DNA of 64,000 nt from CAVPGP01 sp963718065 (GCA_963718065.1 CAVQYE010000020.1:389163-453162); one strand, 5' to 3'; positions 1-10,734 are shown, counted from the stretch's first letter. Notes: generated by a model from the letters alone, not told the origin. Made by a program: numbers and translations.

Positions 1-30
1 GGTACCCGGCCGGTTCTTGAGCGTGGTCAT
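1..30 (-). CDS. 5' end of a gene cut by the window edge, possibly isochorismatase-family hydrolase
   Basis: Only the first ten codons are present (MTTLKNRPGT), starting at an ATG whose complement is at 28-30. A strong purine-rich ribosome-binding site (AGGGGGA) lies just upstream on the minus strand. The gene lies 72 bases downstream of the LysR gene on the same strand, so the two may be linked. The opening resembles actinobacterial cysteine hydrolases of the isochorismatase family, but ten residues cannot prove it. The existence of the start is well supported; the function is a guess. Confidence 0.45.
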   Translation of the reverse strand, partial: MTTLKNRPGT

Positions 31-102
31 CGTTCCCCCTTTGTCGCGTCGGGTCCGTGGGACCGCCAACGATAGACGGACCCGTCGCGCGCGGGCCGGG
101 GC

Positions 103-1050
103 TCAGGCCGCGGCGCCGAGCGGCTTCTGCAGCGCGTCGCACACCGCGCTCGCGACCTCGACGAATGCCTCGGCCGCCGGCGAGTGATACCGGTCGCTGT
201 GGCGCGCCAGTCCGATCAGGCGCGGCTGCAGCCGGGCGCCGAGGTCGACGATGCGCACGAGCTCGTCGGTCTCGTCGACGGTCAGCCGCGGCACGATCGC
301 CGAGCCGACGCCGGCCGCGACCATCCCCTGCACGATCCCGTTGTCGTCGGAGCGGAAGACGAACTCCGGCTCGAGGCCGGTCGTCCGCAGCTGCGACTCG
401 ATCGCGTTGGTGGCGCGGCAGACCCGGAAGCCGATCAGCCGCTGCGTGACGAGCTCCTTCAGCGTCGGCGTCCGGTCGCGCACGAGGAGCGATGAGTCCG
501 GGTGGACGAGCAGGACGTACGGGTCGCGGAGCAGCTCTCTCGTCTCGATCCACTCGCCTTCTGCGGGCATCTGCACGAAGGCGAGATCGAGCTCGCCGCT
601 CTCGACCCACGCGGTCAGCTCCTCGTCGTGCGCCGACTCGCGGAGGTGGATCTCGACACCGGGCCACTCGTCGCGGAAGCGGCCGAGGATGCGCGGCAGC
701 ACTTTGGCGCCGACGCTCTGGAAGGTGCCGACGCGGAGCGCCGCCGAGTCGCCCTTCGCGAGCGCGGTCATGTCGGCCTGCGCGGCCTGGAGCCGGGAGA
801 TGATCGAGTCGGCGTGGCGGAGCAGCAGCCGGCCGCCCTCGGTCAGCGTCACGGGGCGGGGGCCGCCGGGCCGCTCGACGAGGCGGGCGCCGACGATGCG
901 CTCGAGCGCCGCGATCTGCTGCGAGATCGCTGACTGCGTGTAGCCGAGCGCGATTGCGGCGCGGCCGAACGTCCCCTCGTTCGCGAGCGCCTGCAGCGCC
1001 GCGAGGTGCCGAAGCTCGACGCCGAGCCAGCTTTGAGTATCAGGTTCCAT
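103..1050 (-). CDS. LysR-family transcriptional regulator
   Basis: An intact protein of about 315 residues, the usual LysR length. The N-terminal winged helix-turn-helix (ELRHLAALQALANEGTFGRAA followed by LGYTQSAISQQIAALE) covers about residues 10-70, and the rest is the two-lobe periplasmic-binding-like effector domain. The ATG at 1048-1050 is chosen; an in-frame TTG at 1062 would add four residues. The gene runs in the same direction as the truncated gene at the window edge, an obvious candidate target. The effector is unknown. Confidence 0.9.
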   Translation of the reverse strand: MEPDTQSWLGVELRHLAALQALANEGTFGRAAIALGYTQSAISQQIAALERIVGARLVERPGGPRPVTLTEGGRLLLRHADSIISRLQAAQADMTALAKGDSAALRVGTFQSVGAKVLPRILGRFRDEWPGVEIHLRESAHDEELTAWVESGELDLAFVQMPAEGEWIETRELLRDPYVLLVHPDSSLLVRDRTPTLKELVTQRLIGFRVCRATNAIESQLRTTGLEPEFVFRSDDNGIVQGMVAAGVGSAIVPRLTVDETDELVRIVDLGARLQPRLIGLARHSDRYHSPAAEAFVEVASAVCDALQKPLGAAA

Positions 1051-1110
1051 AATGGAAACCAATTGTAGCTGGATTTGTGCTTATGAACAAAACCGCGCAG
1101 AGTGAGAGAC

Positions 1111-1245
1111 ATGACCGCTCTTCTCATCCTCATAGTGTTGCTCGCGATCGGCCCGCTGGCCGTGCGCTACGGCGCCGACTCGCGCCGGACCGACGTACGC
1201 GACCGGCAGCCGAACTGGCCCGCCGGCCCGCGCGGGCTCTTCTAG
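1111..1245 (+). CDS. Small single-pass membrane protein, 44 aa
   Basis: A short ORF with ATG at 1111 and stop TAG at 1243-1245. It begins with a strongly hydrophobic segment (TALLILIVLLAIGPLAV) followed by an Asp/Arg-rich cytoplasmic-type tail ending WPAGPRGLF. It sits alone between the LysR gene and the 3' end of arfB. The N-terminal helix plus charged tail is typical of small actinobacterial membrane proteins of unknown role. No motif allows a functional call. Confidence 0.55.
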   Translation: MTALLILIVLLAIGPLAVRYGADSRRTDVRDRQPNWPAGPRGLF

Positions 1246-1267
1246 GCCCTCGAGCCAACAGGTCGGG

Positions 1268-1657
1268 CTAACCCTCGTCCGAGGAGTTGCCGCGCAGACG
1301 CTTGGTCGCGCCACGCCGCTTCTTCTCTTCGAGGCGCTTCTCCTTCGCCGCCTTGGTCGGCCTCGTGGCACGCCGCTTGCGCGGGACGTGCAGAGCCTCC
1401 TTGAGCTGCGCGAGCAGTCGCTCGACCGCGAGCTCCCGGTTTCGCAGCTGACTACGCTCGTCCTGGGCGATCGCTCGCAACACGGACCCCGCCTTTGCCA
1501 CGACGCGGCGCTTCTGGACGTCGGTCAACGTCTCCGACGTCTCGACGTCGAAGATCGCCTCGACCCGCGTCTCCGATTTCTGCGCGTGCTGGCCGCCCGG
1601 CCCGCTCGAGCGGGACGTCCGGAAGACGATCTCTGAGCGAATAGACTCGCGCTCCAT
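1268..1657 (-). CDS. arfB: Peptidyl-tRNA hydrolase ArfB (alternative ribosome-rescue factor)
   Basis: About 129 residues, the normal size for ArfB/YaeJ. The SSGPGGQHAQK segment near residues 17-27 is the GGQ catalytic loop that hydrolyses peptidyl-tRNA, and the Lys/Arg-rich tail (KRRATRPTKAAKEKRLEEKKRR) is the flexible extension that enters the empty mRNA channel of stalled ribosomes. The start is taken at the ATG complementary to 1655-1657. The ATG of the divergent HAD gene (1656-1658) lies on the same six bases, so neither gene has separate 5' leader space. Confidence 0.9.
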   Translation of the reverse strand: MERESIRSEIVFRTSRSSGPGGQHAQKSETRVEAIFDVETSETLTDVQKRRVVAKAGSVLRAIAQDERSQLRNRELAVERLLAQLKEALHVPRKRRATRPTKAAKEKRLEEKKRRGATKRLRGNSSDEG

Positions 1658-2432
1658 GGCGGCCATTCTCTTCGACGTGGACGGGGTGTTTCACGTCTCC
1701 GGCCATCCGATCGACGGCGGGGCCGCCGCGGTGCAGCGGCTGCGGGCCGTCGGGCACCGGGTTCGCTTCGTCACGAACAACACGACAAGGTCGCGCGCCC
1801 AGCTCGCAGCCGATCTCCGCGAGATGGGAATCGAGCTCGACGACGACGAGCTGCAGACGGTGCCGCGGGCGGCCGCAAGGGCGCTCAAGGGCAAGCGGGT
1901 GCTCGCGCTGACGATGGAGGCGATCCTGCCCGACCTGGAGGGCATCGAGCTCGTCGGCGAGGACGCCGAGGCGGTGCTCATCGGTGGGGCGGACGAGACG
2001 GAGGAGACCGGGCGGGTCTTCTCATACACGAACCTGTCGCGCGCGTTCCACGAGCTGGACAGCGGCGCGGAGCTCTACTGCCTACACCGCAACCGCTGGT
2101 GGCAGACCTCCGACGGCCCGCTGCTCGACGCGGGTGCCTTCGTCGCGGGGCTGGAGTTCGCCGCCGACACCGAGGCGACCGTGCTCGGCAAGCCGTCGGC
2201 CGCGTACTTCGCCGCCGCGCTCGAGGCGCTCGACGCGGACGCCAACCTCGCGTGGATGGTCAGCGACGACATCGACACGGACATCGGGCCGGCGCAGAAG
2301 CATGGGCTGAAGACCGTGCTCGTGCGCACGGGCAAGTTCCGCCCGGACGACCTCGACCGCTGGGGCATCACGCCCGACGCGATCCTCAGCTCGGTCGCGT
2401 TCCTGCCGGAATGGCTGGAGCAGAACAACTGA
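1656..2432 (+). CDS. HAD-IIA family phosphatase (NagD/PGP/LHPP-like)
   Basis: An intact 258-residue HAD hydrolase. The catalytic motif I (ILFDVDGVFH) is at residues 4-13 with nucleophile Asp7 and acid/base Asp9. Motif II (FVTNNTT) lies near residue 40 and the C-terminal part (LGKPSAAYF, VSDDIDTDIG) carries motifs III and IV. The placement of the cap and the TNN motif point to the IIA subclass, whose members act on small phosphate esters. The substrate cannot be told. Its last bases overlap the start of acpS. Confidence 0.88.
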   Translation: MAAILFDVDGVFHVSGHPIDGGAAAVQRLRAVGHRVRFVTNNTTRSRAQLAADLREMGIELDDDELQTVPRAAARALKGKRVLALTMEAILPDLEGIELVGEDAEAVLIGGADETEETGRVFSYTNLSRAFHELDSGAELYCLHRNRWWQTSDGPLLDAGAFVAGLEFAADTEATVLGKPSAAYFAAALEALDADANLAWMVSDDIDTDIGPAQKHGLKTVLVRTGKFRPDDLDRWGITPDAILSSVAFLPEWLEQNN

Positions 2433-2788
2433 AGGTCGGCATCGACCTGATCGAGATCGACCGCATCGCGCGGGCGCTCGCGCGGCACCCCGGCTTCCGG
2501 GAGCGCTGCTTCACCGAGGAGGAGATCCGCTACTGCGACGGCAAGCCGAACCCGGCGCAGCACTACGCCGGCCGGTTCGCCGGCAAGGAGGCGGTGGGCA
2601 AGGCACTCGGGTCGGGCGTCCACTTCACATGGAAGGAGATCGAGATCCGCGGCCGGCCGAAGCCCGGCGTCCATCTCACCGGTCGCACGGCCGCGTGGGC
2701 CGAGAAGGTCGGCGCCGCGAGGGTCGAGCTGTCGATGACGCACTCGCGCGGACTGGCCGCGGCCGTGGCGCTCGCGCTGCCCGAATGA
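2411..2788 (+). CDS. acpS: Holo-[acyl-carrier-protein] synthase
   Basis: A 125-residue protein that transfers the phosphopantetheine arm of CoA to acyl carrier protein. The N-terminal GIDLIEIDRI motif holds a metal-binding Asp, and the central GRFAGKEAVGKAL motif holds the second (Glu) ligand, both diagnostic of AcpS. The ATG at 2411 is used, overlapping the HAD stop by 22 bases. The stop TGA overlaps the nnr ATG (ATGA). The acpS-nnr-alr order is a common actinobacterial cell-envelope and lipid housekeeping cluster. Confidence 0.92.
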   Translation: MAGAEQLKVGIDLIEIDRIARALARHPGFRERCFTEEEIRYCDGKPNPAQHYAGRFAGKEAVGKALGSGVHFTWKEIEIRGRPKPGVHLTGRTAAWAEKVGAARVELSMTHSRGLAAAVALALPE

Positions 2789-4102
2789 TCTTCGAGCCGC
2801 TCTACACGGCCGAGGAGATGCGCGCCGCCGAGGCAGGCCACGACGTCCAGGAGATGATGCAGCGAGCCGGGGAGGCAGTCGCGGCGGCGTGCTCGAGCGC
2901 TTTCCCGAGGCGCAGACGATCGCGGTGTGCGCCGGCAAGGGCGCGAACGGCGGCGATGGCCGCATCGCGGCGGAGACCTGCAGGCAGGGGCGGGCGCGGG
3001 TCGAGGAGTCCGGCGACGCCGCTCGGCGAGGCCGACGTCGTGATCGACGCGCTGCTCGGCACCGGCTTCCAGGGCGAGCCGCGGCCCGAGCTGGCACGGG
3101 ATGATCGACGAGATCAATCGCCACCGCGCCCGTGGTCGCCGTCGACATCCCGTCCGGCGTCGACGCCTCGACCGGGGAGGTCGTCGGGCCCGGCAGTCCG
3201 GGCAGACGCTGACGGTGACGATGCACGGCTGGAAGGTCGGTCTCGCGTCGCGCCCGGCCGGTTCCACGCCGGGGAGGTCGACGTCGCCGAGATCGGCGTG
3301 TCGCACCGTGAGACGGGCCCGCCTCGTCACGCGCGAGGTCCTGCAGCTCGTTCCGCGGCGTCAGCGAGGACAACAAGTACACGGCCGGCTCGGTGCTCGT
3401 CGTCGGCGGCTCGCCCGGTATGACCGGGGCGGCCGCTCGCCGCGCGGGCCGCGTTCCGCGCCGATGCCGGCTACGTCGCGGTCGCGGCACCGCCCGAGTC
3501 GCTGCCGGTGCTCGAGACGCTCCTGCTCGAGGCGGTGAAGCGCCCGCTCGAGGACGTGCGCGCCGCCGTCGAGCGTGCGACCGCGCTCGCGATCGGGCCC
3601 GGGCTCGGCCGCGGCGAGCAGACCTCGTTCGGCGCCTGCTCGAGACGAACCTCCCGGCGGTCGTCGACGCCGATGCGCTGCACGAGCTCGAGCCGTTCGA
3701 GCGCGATGCGCCGACGGTGCTGACGCCCGCACGCGGGCGAGCTCGGGCGCCTGCTCGGCCGCGAGTCGTCCTGGGTCGCCGCACACCGGCTCGAAGCACT
3801 CGCGGACGCGGTCGAGAAGTACGGTTGCGTCGTGCTGCTGAAAGGCCCGGACACGCTCGTCGGCGCGCCCGGCGAGGGAGTGCTCGTCTGCGTCGCACCG
3901 CTCACGGGCTCGCGACCGCCGGCACGGGCGACGTTCTGACCGGCATCGCTCGCGGCGTTTCTCGCCAAGGGTGTCGACGCCGTCGCGTCGCCGCCGCCGC
4001 GGCTGCGACCGCGCAGCCGCCGCCGCGGAGCTGGGTCCGGAGCGCGGGCTGATCGCATCGGACGTCGTCGAGGCTCTACCGGACGCCCTCGATGCGGTCT
4101 GA
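2785..4102 (+). pseudogene. nnr: Bifunctional NAD(P)H-hydrate epimerase/dehydratase, frameshifted
   Basis: Translated pieces in all three frames line up in order as one Nnr protein, which repairs hydrated NAD(P)H. The N-terminal epimerase (YjeF_N) part is seen as IFEPLYTAEEMRAAE, then AVCAGKGANGGDGRIAAE, then DVVIDALLGTGFQGEPRPE. The C-terminal ADP-dependent dehydratase is seen as the KYTAGSVLVVGGSPG region, ALAIGPGLGRGEQT, VVDADALHEL and VLLKGPDTLV. Roughly eight single-base shifts interrupt it (for example one G is missing near 2889). The true end is the TGA at 4100-4102, overlapping alr. Sequence error is the likeliest cause. Confidence 0.8.
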
Positions 4103-5106
4103 GATCACGATCGACCTCGGCGCGATGCGCCGCAATGTGAAGACGCTGCTGGGCGTGCTGGACGGCTCGAGCTCTGGGCCGTCGTCAAGACGAACGGCTA
4201 CGGCCACGGCGCGGTCGAGGTCGCAGGTGCGGCGCTCGGAGCCGGTGCATCGGCGCTCTGCGTCACCACCGTCGGCGAGGCGCTCGAGCTGCGGTCGGAG
4301 TTCCCGTACACGCGGATCCTCGTCATCGGCCCCGCGACGAATCGCGAGATCGCAGCGGCCCGTGAGGCCAGGCTCGAGCTCGTGGTCGCGGACGGCGAGG
4401 TGCCGGACGGGGTCGCCTGCCATGTGAAGCTCGACACCGGTATGGGTCGCTGGGGGCTCTCGGAGCTCACCGCTCCGCCCCGGAGGTTGTCGGGCTGATG
4501 ACGCACCTCGCCACCGCCGACACCGATGAGGATTTCGCGCGCGAGCAGCTGCGGCGGTTCGAGGACGCGACGACCGGCTTCTCCGAGCTGACCCGTCACG
4601 CCGCCAACAGCGCAGCGGCGATCCGGATCCCCGAGTCGCGCTACGACGCGGCGCGCTGTGGGATCGCGATCTACGGGCTGTCGCCCTTCGGCGACGACCC
4701 GGCCGACGACGGGCTCGAGCCGGCCCTCTCGTGGGCCAGCGAGCTCGCGCAGGTGAAGCAGCTGGCGCCGGGCGAGAGCGCGGGCTACGGCCGCCGCTTC
4801 GTCGCCTCTGAGCCGACGTGGATCGGCGTCGTCCCGGTCGGCTACGGCGACGGCTTCCGGCGCGACCTGACGGGAACGGAAGTTCGCGTCGCAGGCGAGC
4901 TGTGGCCCGTCGTCGGCACCGTCTCGATGGACGCGTTCACGGTGTCGCTCGACCGTGAGCTGCCGCAGGGCACGCCGGTGACGATCGTCGGCCACGGCCT
5001 GCTCGCCGAAGCGCACGCACGTGTCGCCGAGACGATCAACTACGAGATCACGTGCGGGATCGTCACGCGTCCGTCCCGCGCGCGCCGGACGATCTTCGAC
5101 GGCTGA
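4092..5106 (+). pseudogene. alr: Alanine racemase, frameshifted
   Basis: PLP enzyme that interconverts L- and D-alanine for peptidoglycan. The ATG at 4092 starts MRSEITIDLGAMRRNVK, then after a shift near 4165 the PLP-lysine motif AVVKTNGYGHGAVEV appears. A second shift near 4480 joins to the intact C-terminal half (from MTHLATADTDED), which carries AGYGRRF and the VGYGDGF motif with SMDAF (substrate-site Met-Asp). Because D-alanine synthesis is normally essential and no second alr is in view, the two shifts are probably sequencing errors. The stop TGA shares bases with the next ATG (TGATG). Confidence 0.88.
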
Positions 5107-5789
5107 TGAGCGACCGCTTCGCGCGTACGGCCGATCGTCTCGCCCGTCTCCAGGACGCGCGGGCCGACGGCTCGCCGACCGCGTTCGAGCGCTCGTCGGC
5201 CGGGTGGGGCGCGCGCTCGACGTCGGCGCCGGCGCCGGCGCGCTCGCGTTCGCACTCGCTCCGCTCGCCGACGAGGTCGTCGCCGTCGACCTCGAGCCCG
5301 CGCTCCTCGCAGAGGCGCGGCGTCGCGCCCCGGCCAACGTCGAGCTCGTCGAGGGCGACGCCACGGAGCTCCCGTTCGAGGACGGGTCGTTCGACCTGGC
5401 GGGAACGCTGCGCATGCTCCATCACGTCGAGCGTCCGGAGCGGGTTGTCGCCGAGCTCGACAAGGGTGACGCGCCGCGGCGGGACGGTGCTCGTGGTCGA
5501 CCAGCTCGCGCCGGCGGACGTCGACGCCGCGGATCGAGCTGAACCGCTTCGAGCGGGCGCGCGACGCGTCGACCGGGCGCGTGCTGACCGACGCGGAGCT
5601 CCGAGCTCTCTTCGCCGCCAACGGCCTCGAGCTGCGGACGTTCGCGGTCGACCGCGAGCCGCGCGAGCTCGAGCCGTACCTCGACCTCGCCGGCTGCGAG
5701 GGCGACGCACGGGAGCGTGCGCGGGCACTCGCGCCGCAGCCCTACGTCGCCGAGCTCGGCTGGTACGTGCTCACCAAGCCCTCCGTAGG
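5106..5789 (+). pseudogene. Class I SAM-dependent methyltransferase, frameshifted
   Basis: ATG at 5106 overlaps the alr stop. The pieces, in order, are MSDRFARTADRLARLQ, then motif I ALDVGAGAGALAFAL with VVAVDLEPALLAEARR, motif II/III NVELVEGDATELPFEDGSFDLA, and TLRMLHHVERPERVVAEL. A C-terminal part (LTDAELRALFAANGLELRTF... LGWYVLTKPS) completes a UbiE/Methyltransf_11-type fold. At least three frame changes occur (about 5205, 5465 and 5530). The exact stop is unclear because the last bases converge on the SDR gene. The methyl acceptor is unknown. Confidence 0.75.
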
Positions 5790-6505
5790 GCCGCGCGGAG
5801 CGCGCGGGCGCGCGGGTGACGAGCGTCGGGGCGATCGCCTGGGCCAGCGAGGCGATGCGGTACCAGCGCGGCACCGTGATCTCCCGCTGGTCGAGCTCGA
5901 TCGCGCGGATGATCCGCTTGGCGACGAACGGCGGGTCGACCACGAGCCGGCGCAGCAGGCCGCCGAGGCGGTCACGCTGCGGGAAGCCTTCCGTCTCGAC
6001 GAAGCCCGGGTTCGACCGTGTGCACCGAGATGCCGCGGCCCGCGAGGTCGCGGGCCACCGAGCGGGAGAACGCGAGCTGCGCATGCTTCGACGCGGAGTA
6101 GGGGCCGGACGCGAAGCTGCCCGCGACCGAGACGATGTTGACGACATGCGCTCCACGCTCGAGCCCGGGCAGGAACGCCCGCAGGGCCCAGACCGAGCCG
6201 AGGTAGTTGACGCGGACGCCCAGCTCGATCCGCTCCGGGTCCGACTTGAGGAACCCACCCCCGACCGCCACACCGGCGCCGTTGACGAGCAGGTCGATCC
6301 GCGGGTGGCGCTCGAGCACCCGCGTCGCCGCCGCTTCGACCTGCTCGCGGTCGGCGACGTCGCAGAGCTCGTACTCGAAGCCGAGCTCCTTCATTCGATC
6401 TTCCCGCCGTGCGATCAGCACCGGGTGCCAGCCCGTCGCCGCGAGCTGGCGGGCAAGCTCGGCGCCGATGCCGCTCGAACCGCCCGTGACGACGGCGACG
6501 CGCAT
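5770..6505 (-). CDS. Short-chain dehydrogenase/reductase (SDR), one or two frameshifts
   Basis: The N-terminal Rossmann motif VVTGGSSGIGAELARQL, the LLVNGAGVAVGG motif and the catalytic Ser/Tyr/Lys set (NIVSVAGS, then YSASKHAQ) are all present. After a shift near 6010 the C-terminal part (NPGFVETEGFPQRDRL, VVDPPFVAKRIIRAI) follows. A further shift near the 3' end probably restores a stop close to 5770. The ATG complementary to 6503-6505 overlaps the stop of the upstream subtilase gene (TGATG), so the two are probably cotranscribed. The substrate is unknown. Confidence 0.82.
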
Positions 6506-9500
6506 CAGCGGCAGCGGCGGACGACGCGCGACGCCGCCGCCGTGGCGCCGGCGCGATCGACCGCGACGGCGACCAGCGTGTGGCGGCCCGTGCGAGCCTG
6601 CTTCGTCTTCCACGTCAGCGAGTACAGGCCGCCAGGCCCGGTGCGGGCGACGCCGACGCGCTTGCCGTCGGCGAGGAAGCGCACCTCGCGCAGCTTCTGC
6701 GCCGCGCTCGCCACGACGAGCAGCCGCTCGGAGGCCGCGACGCACTGCCGCACCTCGGGCGAGAGCCAGGTCACTGCGGGGCCGTTCACGACGCGGAGCG
6801 ACGTACCGCGGTACGTCGTGTTGGGCATGATGTCGTCGCCGATCGTGTTCACGTTCTTCGCCTCCTGGTAGTCCGAGGCGACGACGACCGCGGCGGCCTT
6901 GCCGGCGACGAGCTTCGGCGCATCAGGCGGCAGGCCGAAGAGGATGAAGCCGGTGAACGGGTCGTATGCGGCGGCACCGATCAGCACGCGCTTGTAGGCG
7001 AGCACGAGCGAGAGCGGGTCGACTCCCGCGCCCAGGTCGAGCGCCCGCGCGACGATCAGCGGCCGTCCGGTCGAGACGCGCTGGGTCACGAGCTCGACGA
7101 ACGGCGGCGTGACGTCGTTGATCCATGAGTTGAGGATGTAGCGCCCGCCGCGGGAGCGGCCGGTGAACTCGTCGCGGCCGGAGTCGACCGCCACGTAGAG
7201 CGACTGCTGCCGGGGGAAGATCGCCGCCGCGGTGCCGATGTCGATCCGCGCGTCGAAGGTGAGGTCGTTGACGTTGACCGGCGTGCCCGCGTAGCCCTGG
7301 ACGTCGTTCTCGTCGAGCGAGCCGAGGAGCCACGGCTCGACCACGGAGCCCGGCGTTGAGGCGAGGATCGAGACGCCGACGTTCGCGACCGGCTCGTTCA
7401 CCCTCGTGACGTACACGCGCTCGGCGCCGTTCTCGTCCATGCCGGGGCCGGTGTAGGACGGCGGCGGCCCGAACGGGAACGACGGGAAGCGGTAGACGCT
7501 CGCGCGCGAGATGCCGATGCGCGTGTCGCCGATCTGGAGCTTCTTCAGCTTCACCGGCGCCGGGCCGAGCTCGAGCTGCGGCCTGGTGACCGCGAAGTAG
7601 TACGGGACGCGGCGCTCGGTCGTGCCGCGCTTCAGGACGACGAAGCCGTAGTTGTCGCCGGCCTTCGCGTCGGCGGCGGCGTGGACGGCGATCGGCAGGA
7701 ACGACTCGCCGCCGGGAGCGATGGTCGACGGTCCCGGCCAGCTCGAGCGAGGTGCCGGCGGTCGCGGCCTGCGGCCGGAGCTCGAGCTGCCAGGTGCCGG
7801 CGCCGTTGCCCGCGTCGACGACGGAGAGCAGGAGCGGCCGCGTGACGGCGCCGTGGTTGACGTTCACGTCGTGGAACGAGAGCGAGACGGGATCCGTGAA
7901 GATCTGCGGGTCGGCCGCGCGCGGCAGCGCGACCAGGCCGCCGCCCTCGAGCAGGACCGGCGCCTCGATCGTGCGCGCCGTGTCGGCCCAGGCCGGTCCC
8001 GCCGTCGAGACGAGCGCCGACTTCACCTGGCGCGGCGTCCAGCCCGGATGCATCCTGGAGCAGCAGCGCCGCGGCGCCCGCGACGTGTGGGGTCGCCATG
8101 CTCGTGCCGTCCAGGACGGTGAACGTCGAGCCGGTCGCCTTCGGCGGCGTCGAGGAGAGAATCTGGCCGCCCGGGCGCCGAGACGTCCGGCTTCAGCTCG
8201 TGGCCGAAGGCGGTCGGCCCGGCCGACGAGAAGCTCGTGATCGACGCCGCTGCGGCCGGTCAGGATCTCCTGCGATCGCGCTCGAGACGCGGAAGGGCAG
8301 CCTGCCGTCCGGCCGCCGTCGCGCATGACGGCGCGCAGGCGCTGGCCGTCGAGGTCGCGACCATCCGGCGGCCAGGGGCAGCGCCAGCGGGATCGAGTTC
8401 GGCTCACCGCTGCGGTTGTCGATCAGGACCAGCACGCCGACCGCGCCGGCGGCGCGCGCGCGCCCGACCGCTTTGGTGAGAACGCGCACGTGCCGCGTGT
8501 AGACGAGCACGACGAGACCCTTGAGCGAGCCGGCGGGCAGGGTGGCCTTCGAGCCGTTCGGGTTGCGCGGCAGGCCCGCAGAGGTTGCGGTCGACGGGCT
8601 TGCCGTCGGTGCCGACGATCGAGCCGAGGTCGACGAGCGTCTGGTCGGACGGTCGCCCAGGCCGACGGGGCGTCGCGGCCGGCGGCGCCCGCGAACGGGA
8701 TCCGCTGCAGCGCCGCCGCACCGTCGGGCACCGACAGGGCCTCGGCGAAGACGTGCGTGTTCGAGACGGCCGCGACCGAGATCGCCTCCGGCGCGCTGCC
8801 GGGCGAGCCGACCGAGCCGAGGCCGTAGTCGTCGCGGTCGTTGCCGGCCGCGATCACCGGCACGACGCCGGCCTCGGCGACATGCCGGACGGCCTCGACG
8901 AGGGCGTCGCTCGCGGGCTCGGTCTGCGGCGCCGCCGCCCGAGAAGTTGATCACGTCCATGCCGTCGGCGACCGCGGCCTCGAAGGCCGAGACGATCTCG
9001 GGCGTGTTGGCGACGTGGCCGATCGGCGTCGGCACCGTGAAGACGCGGTAGTTGCCGACGAACGCGCGCGGTGCGACTCCCGAGAGCCCGGCGACGGCCG
9101 GGTGTCGCCGGGCTCGGACGGCGCATCCGTGCCGGAGTCGCCCGCGGCGATCCCCGAGACGTGTGTGCCGTGGTACTCGGCGAGGTCGAGCGCCTGGCGT
9201 CCCGCGCTTGCCGGCGCCCGGGCCGGGGAAGGTGCGGGCGACGATCACCTTCGGCGTCGTCAGGTGCCGGTCGCCCTTGGGGAAGCCGGGCGGGTACTGG
9301 TAGCCGGTCGAGGCGAGGAACGGGCTCTTCGGGTCGACGCCGGTGTCGACGACGCCGATCTTCATCCCGTCGCCGTGCATGCCGGTCGTGTTCTCGAACT
9401 CCGTCGCGCCGATGATCGCGGGGCTCTGGTTGAGCGTCGCCGTGTACCGGATGCTCGGATAGATCTTGTTGACGAAGCGAGCCGCGACGAGCGCGCGGCA

Positions 9501-9911
9501 GGCTGGCCGCCGGCAGCTGACCGCGAGGCCGTCGAGGACGATCGGTAGCGGTGCTCGACGACGCGCCTCCGGGATCGCGCGCGCAGCTGCGCGATCGGCG
9601 ACGGTCTGGGCCCGCGCGAGCCGCGCGAGGTAGGCGCGCGACGTGCGCGTGCGTACGTCGAGTCGGCAGCGCCCGCGGCCGCGAAAATCGTCCGGTCAGG
9701 GTTCCGCGCAGCGAGCGGCGGCAGCCCCAGCGTCACGATCACGCGCATGCGGCCGCGATCGTGTGCGGCGGGCACGTGGACGACGCCGGCCCGCATGAGC
9801 GGCAGGGTCACCTCGCCGTACGTCCGTTGGACGGGCTGAAAGCCTGCGGCGGCAGAGGTTACGAACAGCCAGCGCCGTTGCAAACGCACCGAGGAGGAAG
9901 ACGCGGCGCAC
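6505..9911 (-). pseudogene. Large secreted subtilisin-like serine protease (S8) with PA insert, multiply frameshifted
   Basis: One long minus-strand gene, broken by many single-base shifts. It starts at a GTG (complement 9909-9911) with a hydrophobic signal segment (RRVFLLGAFATALA). A probable inhibitor/propeptide region follows (about 9850-9400), then the catalytic Asp motif (KIGVVDTGVDP, about 9350), the His region (about 9160), a PA-type insert (VLVLIDNRSGEPNSIPLALP, about 8400) and the Ser motif MATPHVAGAAALL near 8090. The C-terminal third (6505-7554) is clean and ends in an Ig-like region (TGPGGLYSLTWKTKQARTGRH). The full-length product would be about 1,130 residues and exported. The GTG lies only 42 bases from the divergent fabI start. 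Confidence 0.75.
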
Positions 9912-9953
9912 GGGCCGGCAGCGTAGCGAACCCCGGGGTAGACTCGCGCCGCC

Positions 9954-10734
9954 GTGGCAGCCGGATTCGACGGGAAGCGCGCGCTCGTGCTCGGCGTCGC
10001 CAACAAGCGCTCGATCGCGTGGGCGATCGCGCAGCGGCTCGCGCGAGGGCGGCGCCGAGCTCGCCTTCACCTTCCAGGGGGAGCGAATCGAGAAGTCGGT
10101 GCGCGATCTGGCCGGACGGTGTCGAGCCCGCTCGTGACCGAGTGCGACGTCCGCTCCGACGACGACGTCGCACGCGTCTTCTCCGAGGTCGGCAAGGTGT
10201 TCGACGGGAAGCTGGACATCCTGGTCCATTCGCTGGCCTACGCCGCGGCCGAGGATCTCGAGGGGCGCTTCACGGATACGCCGCGGGAGCGCTTCTGGAT
10301 GGCCATGGACGTGAGCGCCTACTCGCTCGTCGCCACCTCGCGCGCGGCCGAGCCGCTGATGGAGGCGGCCGGCGGTGGCTCGATCGTGACCATGACCTAC
10401 CTCGGCGGCGAGCGCGCCGTGCCGCACTACAACGTGATGGGCGTCGCCAAGGCGGCACTCGACTCGTCCGTCAAGTACCTCGCCTGGGACCTCGGCGAGA
10501 AGAACATCCGCGTCAACGCCGATCTCGGCCGGGCCGGTGCGCACGTTGGCGGCCCGCTCGATCGCCGGCTTTCCGACGATGGAGTCGATCGTCGAGGAGC
10601 GCGCGCCGCTCCACCGCCATGTCGATGCCGACGACGTCGGCGCGGCGGCCGCGTACCTGCTGTCGGACGAAGCGCGGAACGTGACCGGGACGACGCTCTA
10701 CGTCGACTCCGGGTATCACTCGATGGGCATGTAG
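9954..10734 (+). pseudogene. fabI: Enoyl-ACP reductase (NADH), frameshifted
   Basis: Last step of fatty-acid chain elongation. GTG at 9954 starts the Rossmann motif ALVLGVANKRSIAWAIAQ, typical of FabI. After two compensating shifts (about 10045 and 10115) come PLVTECDVRSDDDVARVF, LDILVHSLAYAA and the catalytic Tyr-x6-Lys in HYNVMGVAKAALDSS. An extra G near 10517 forces the last frame change into VRTLAARSIAGFPTMESI and the C-terminus VTGTTLYVDSGYHSMGM. Three breaks in a gene normally essential for type II fatty-acid synthesis argue for sequence error. Confidence 0.88.

Noticed and set aside
2075..3898. Long minus-strand ORF of 607 codons
   Set aside because: It is the Arg/Pro-rich shadow of the HAD-acpS-nnr genes in high-GC DNA; it has no recognisable domain and opposes clear coding frames.
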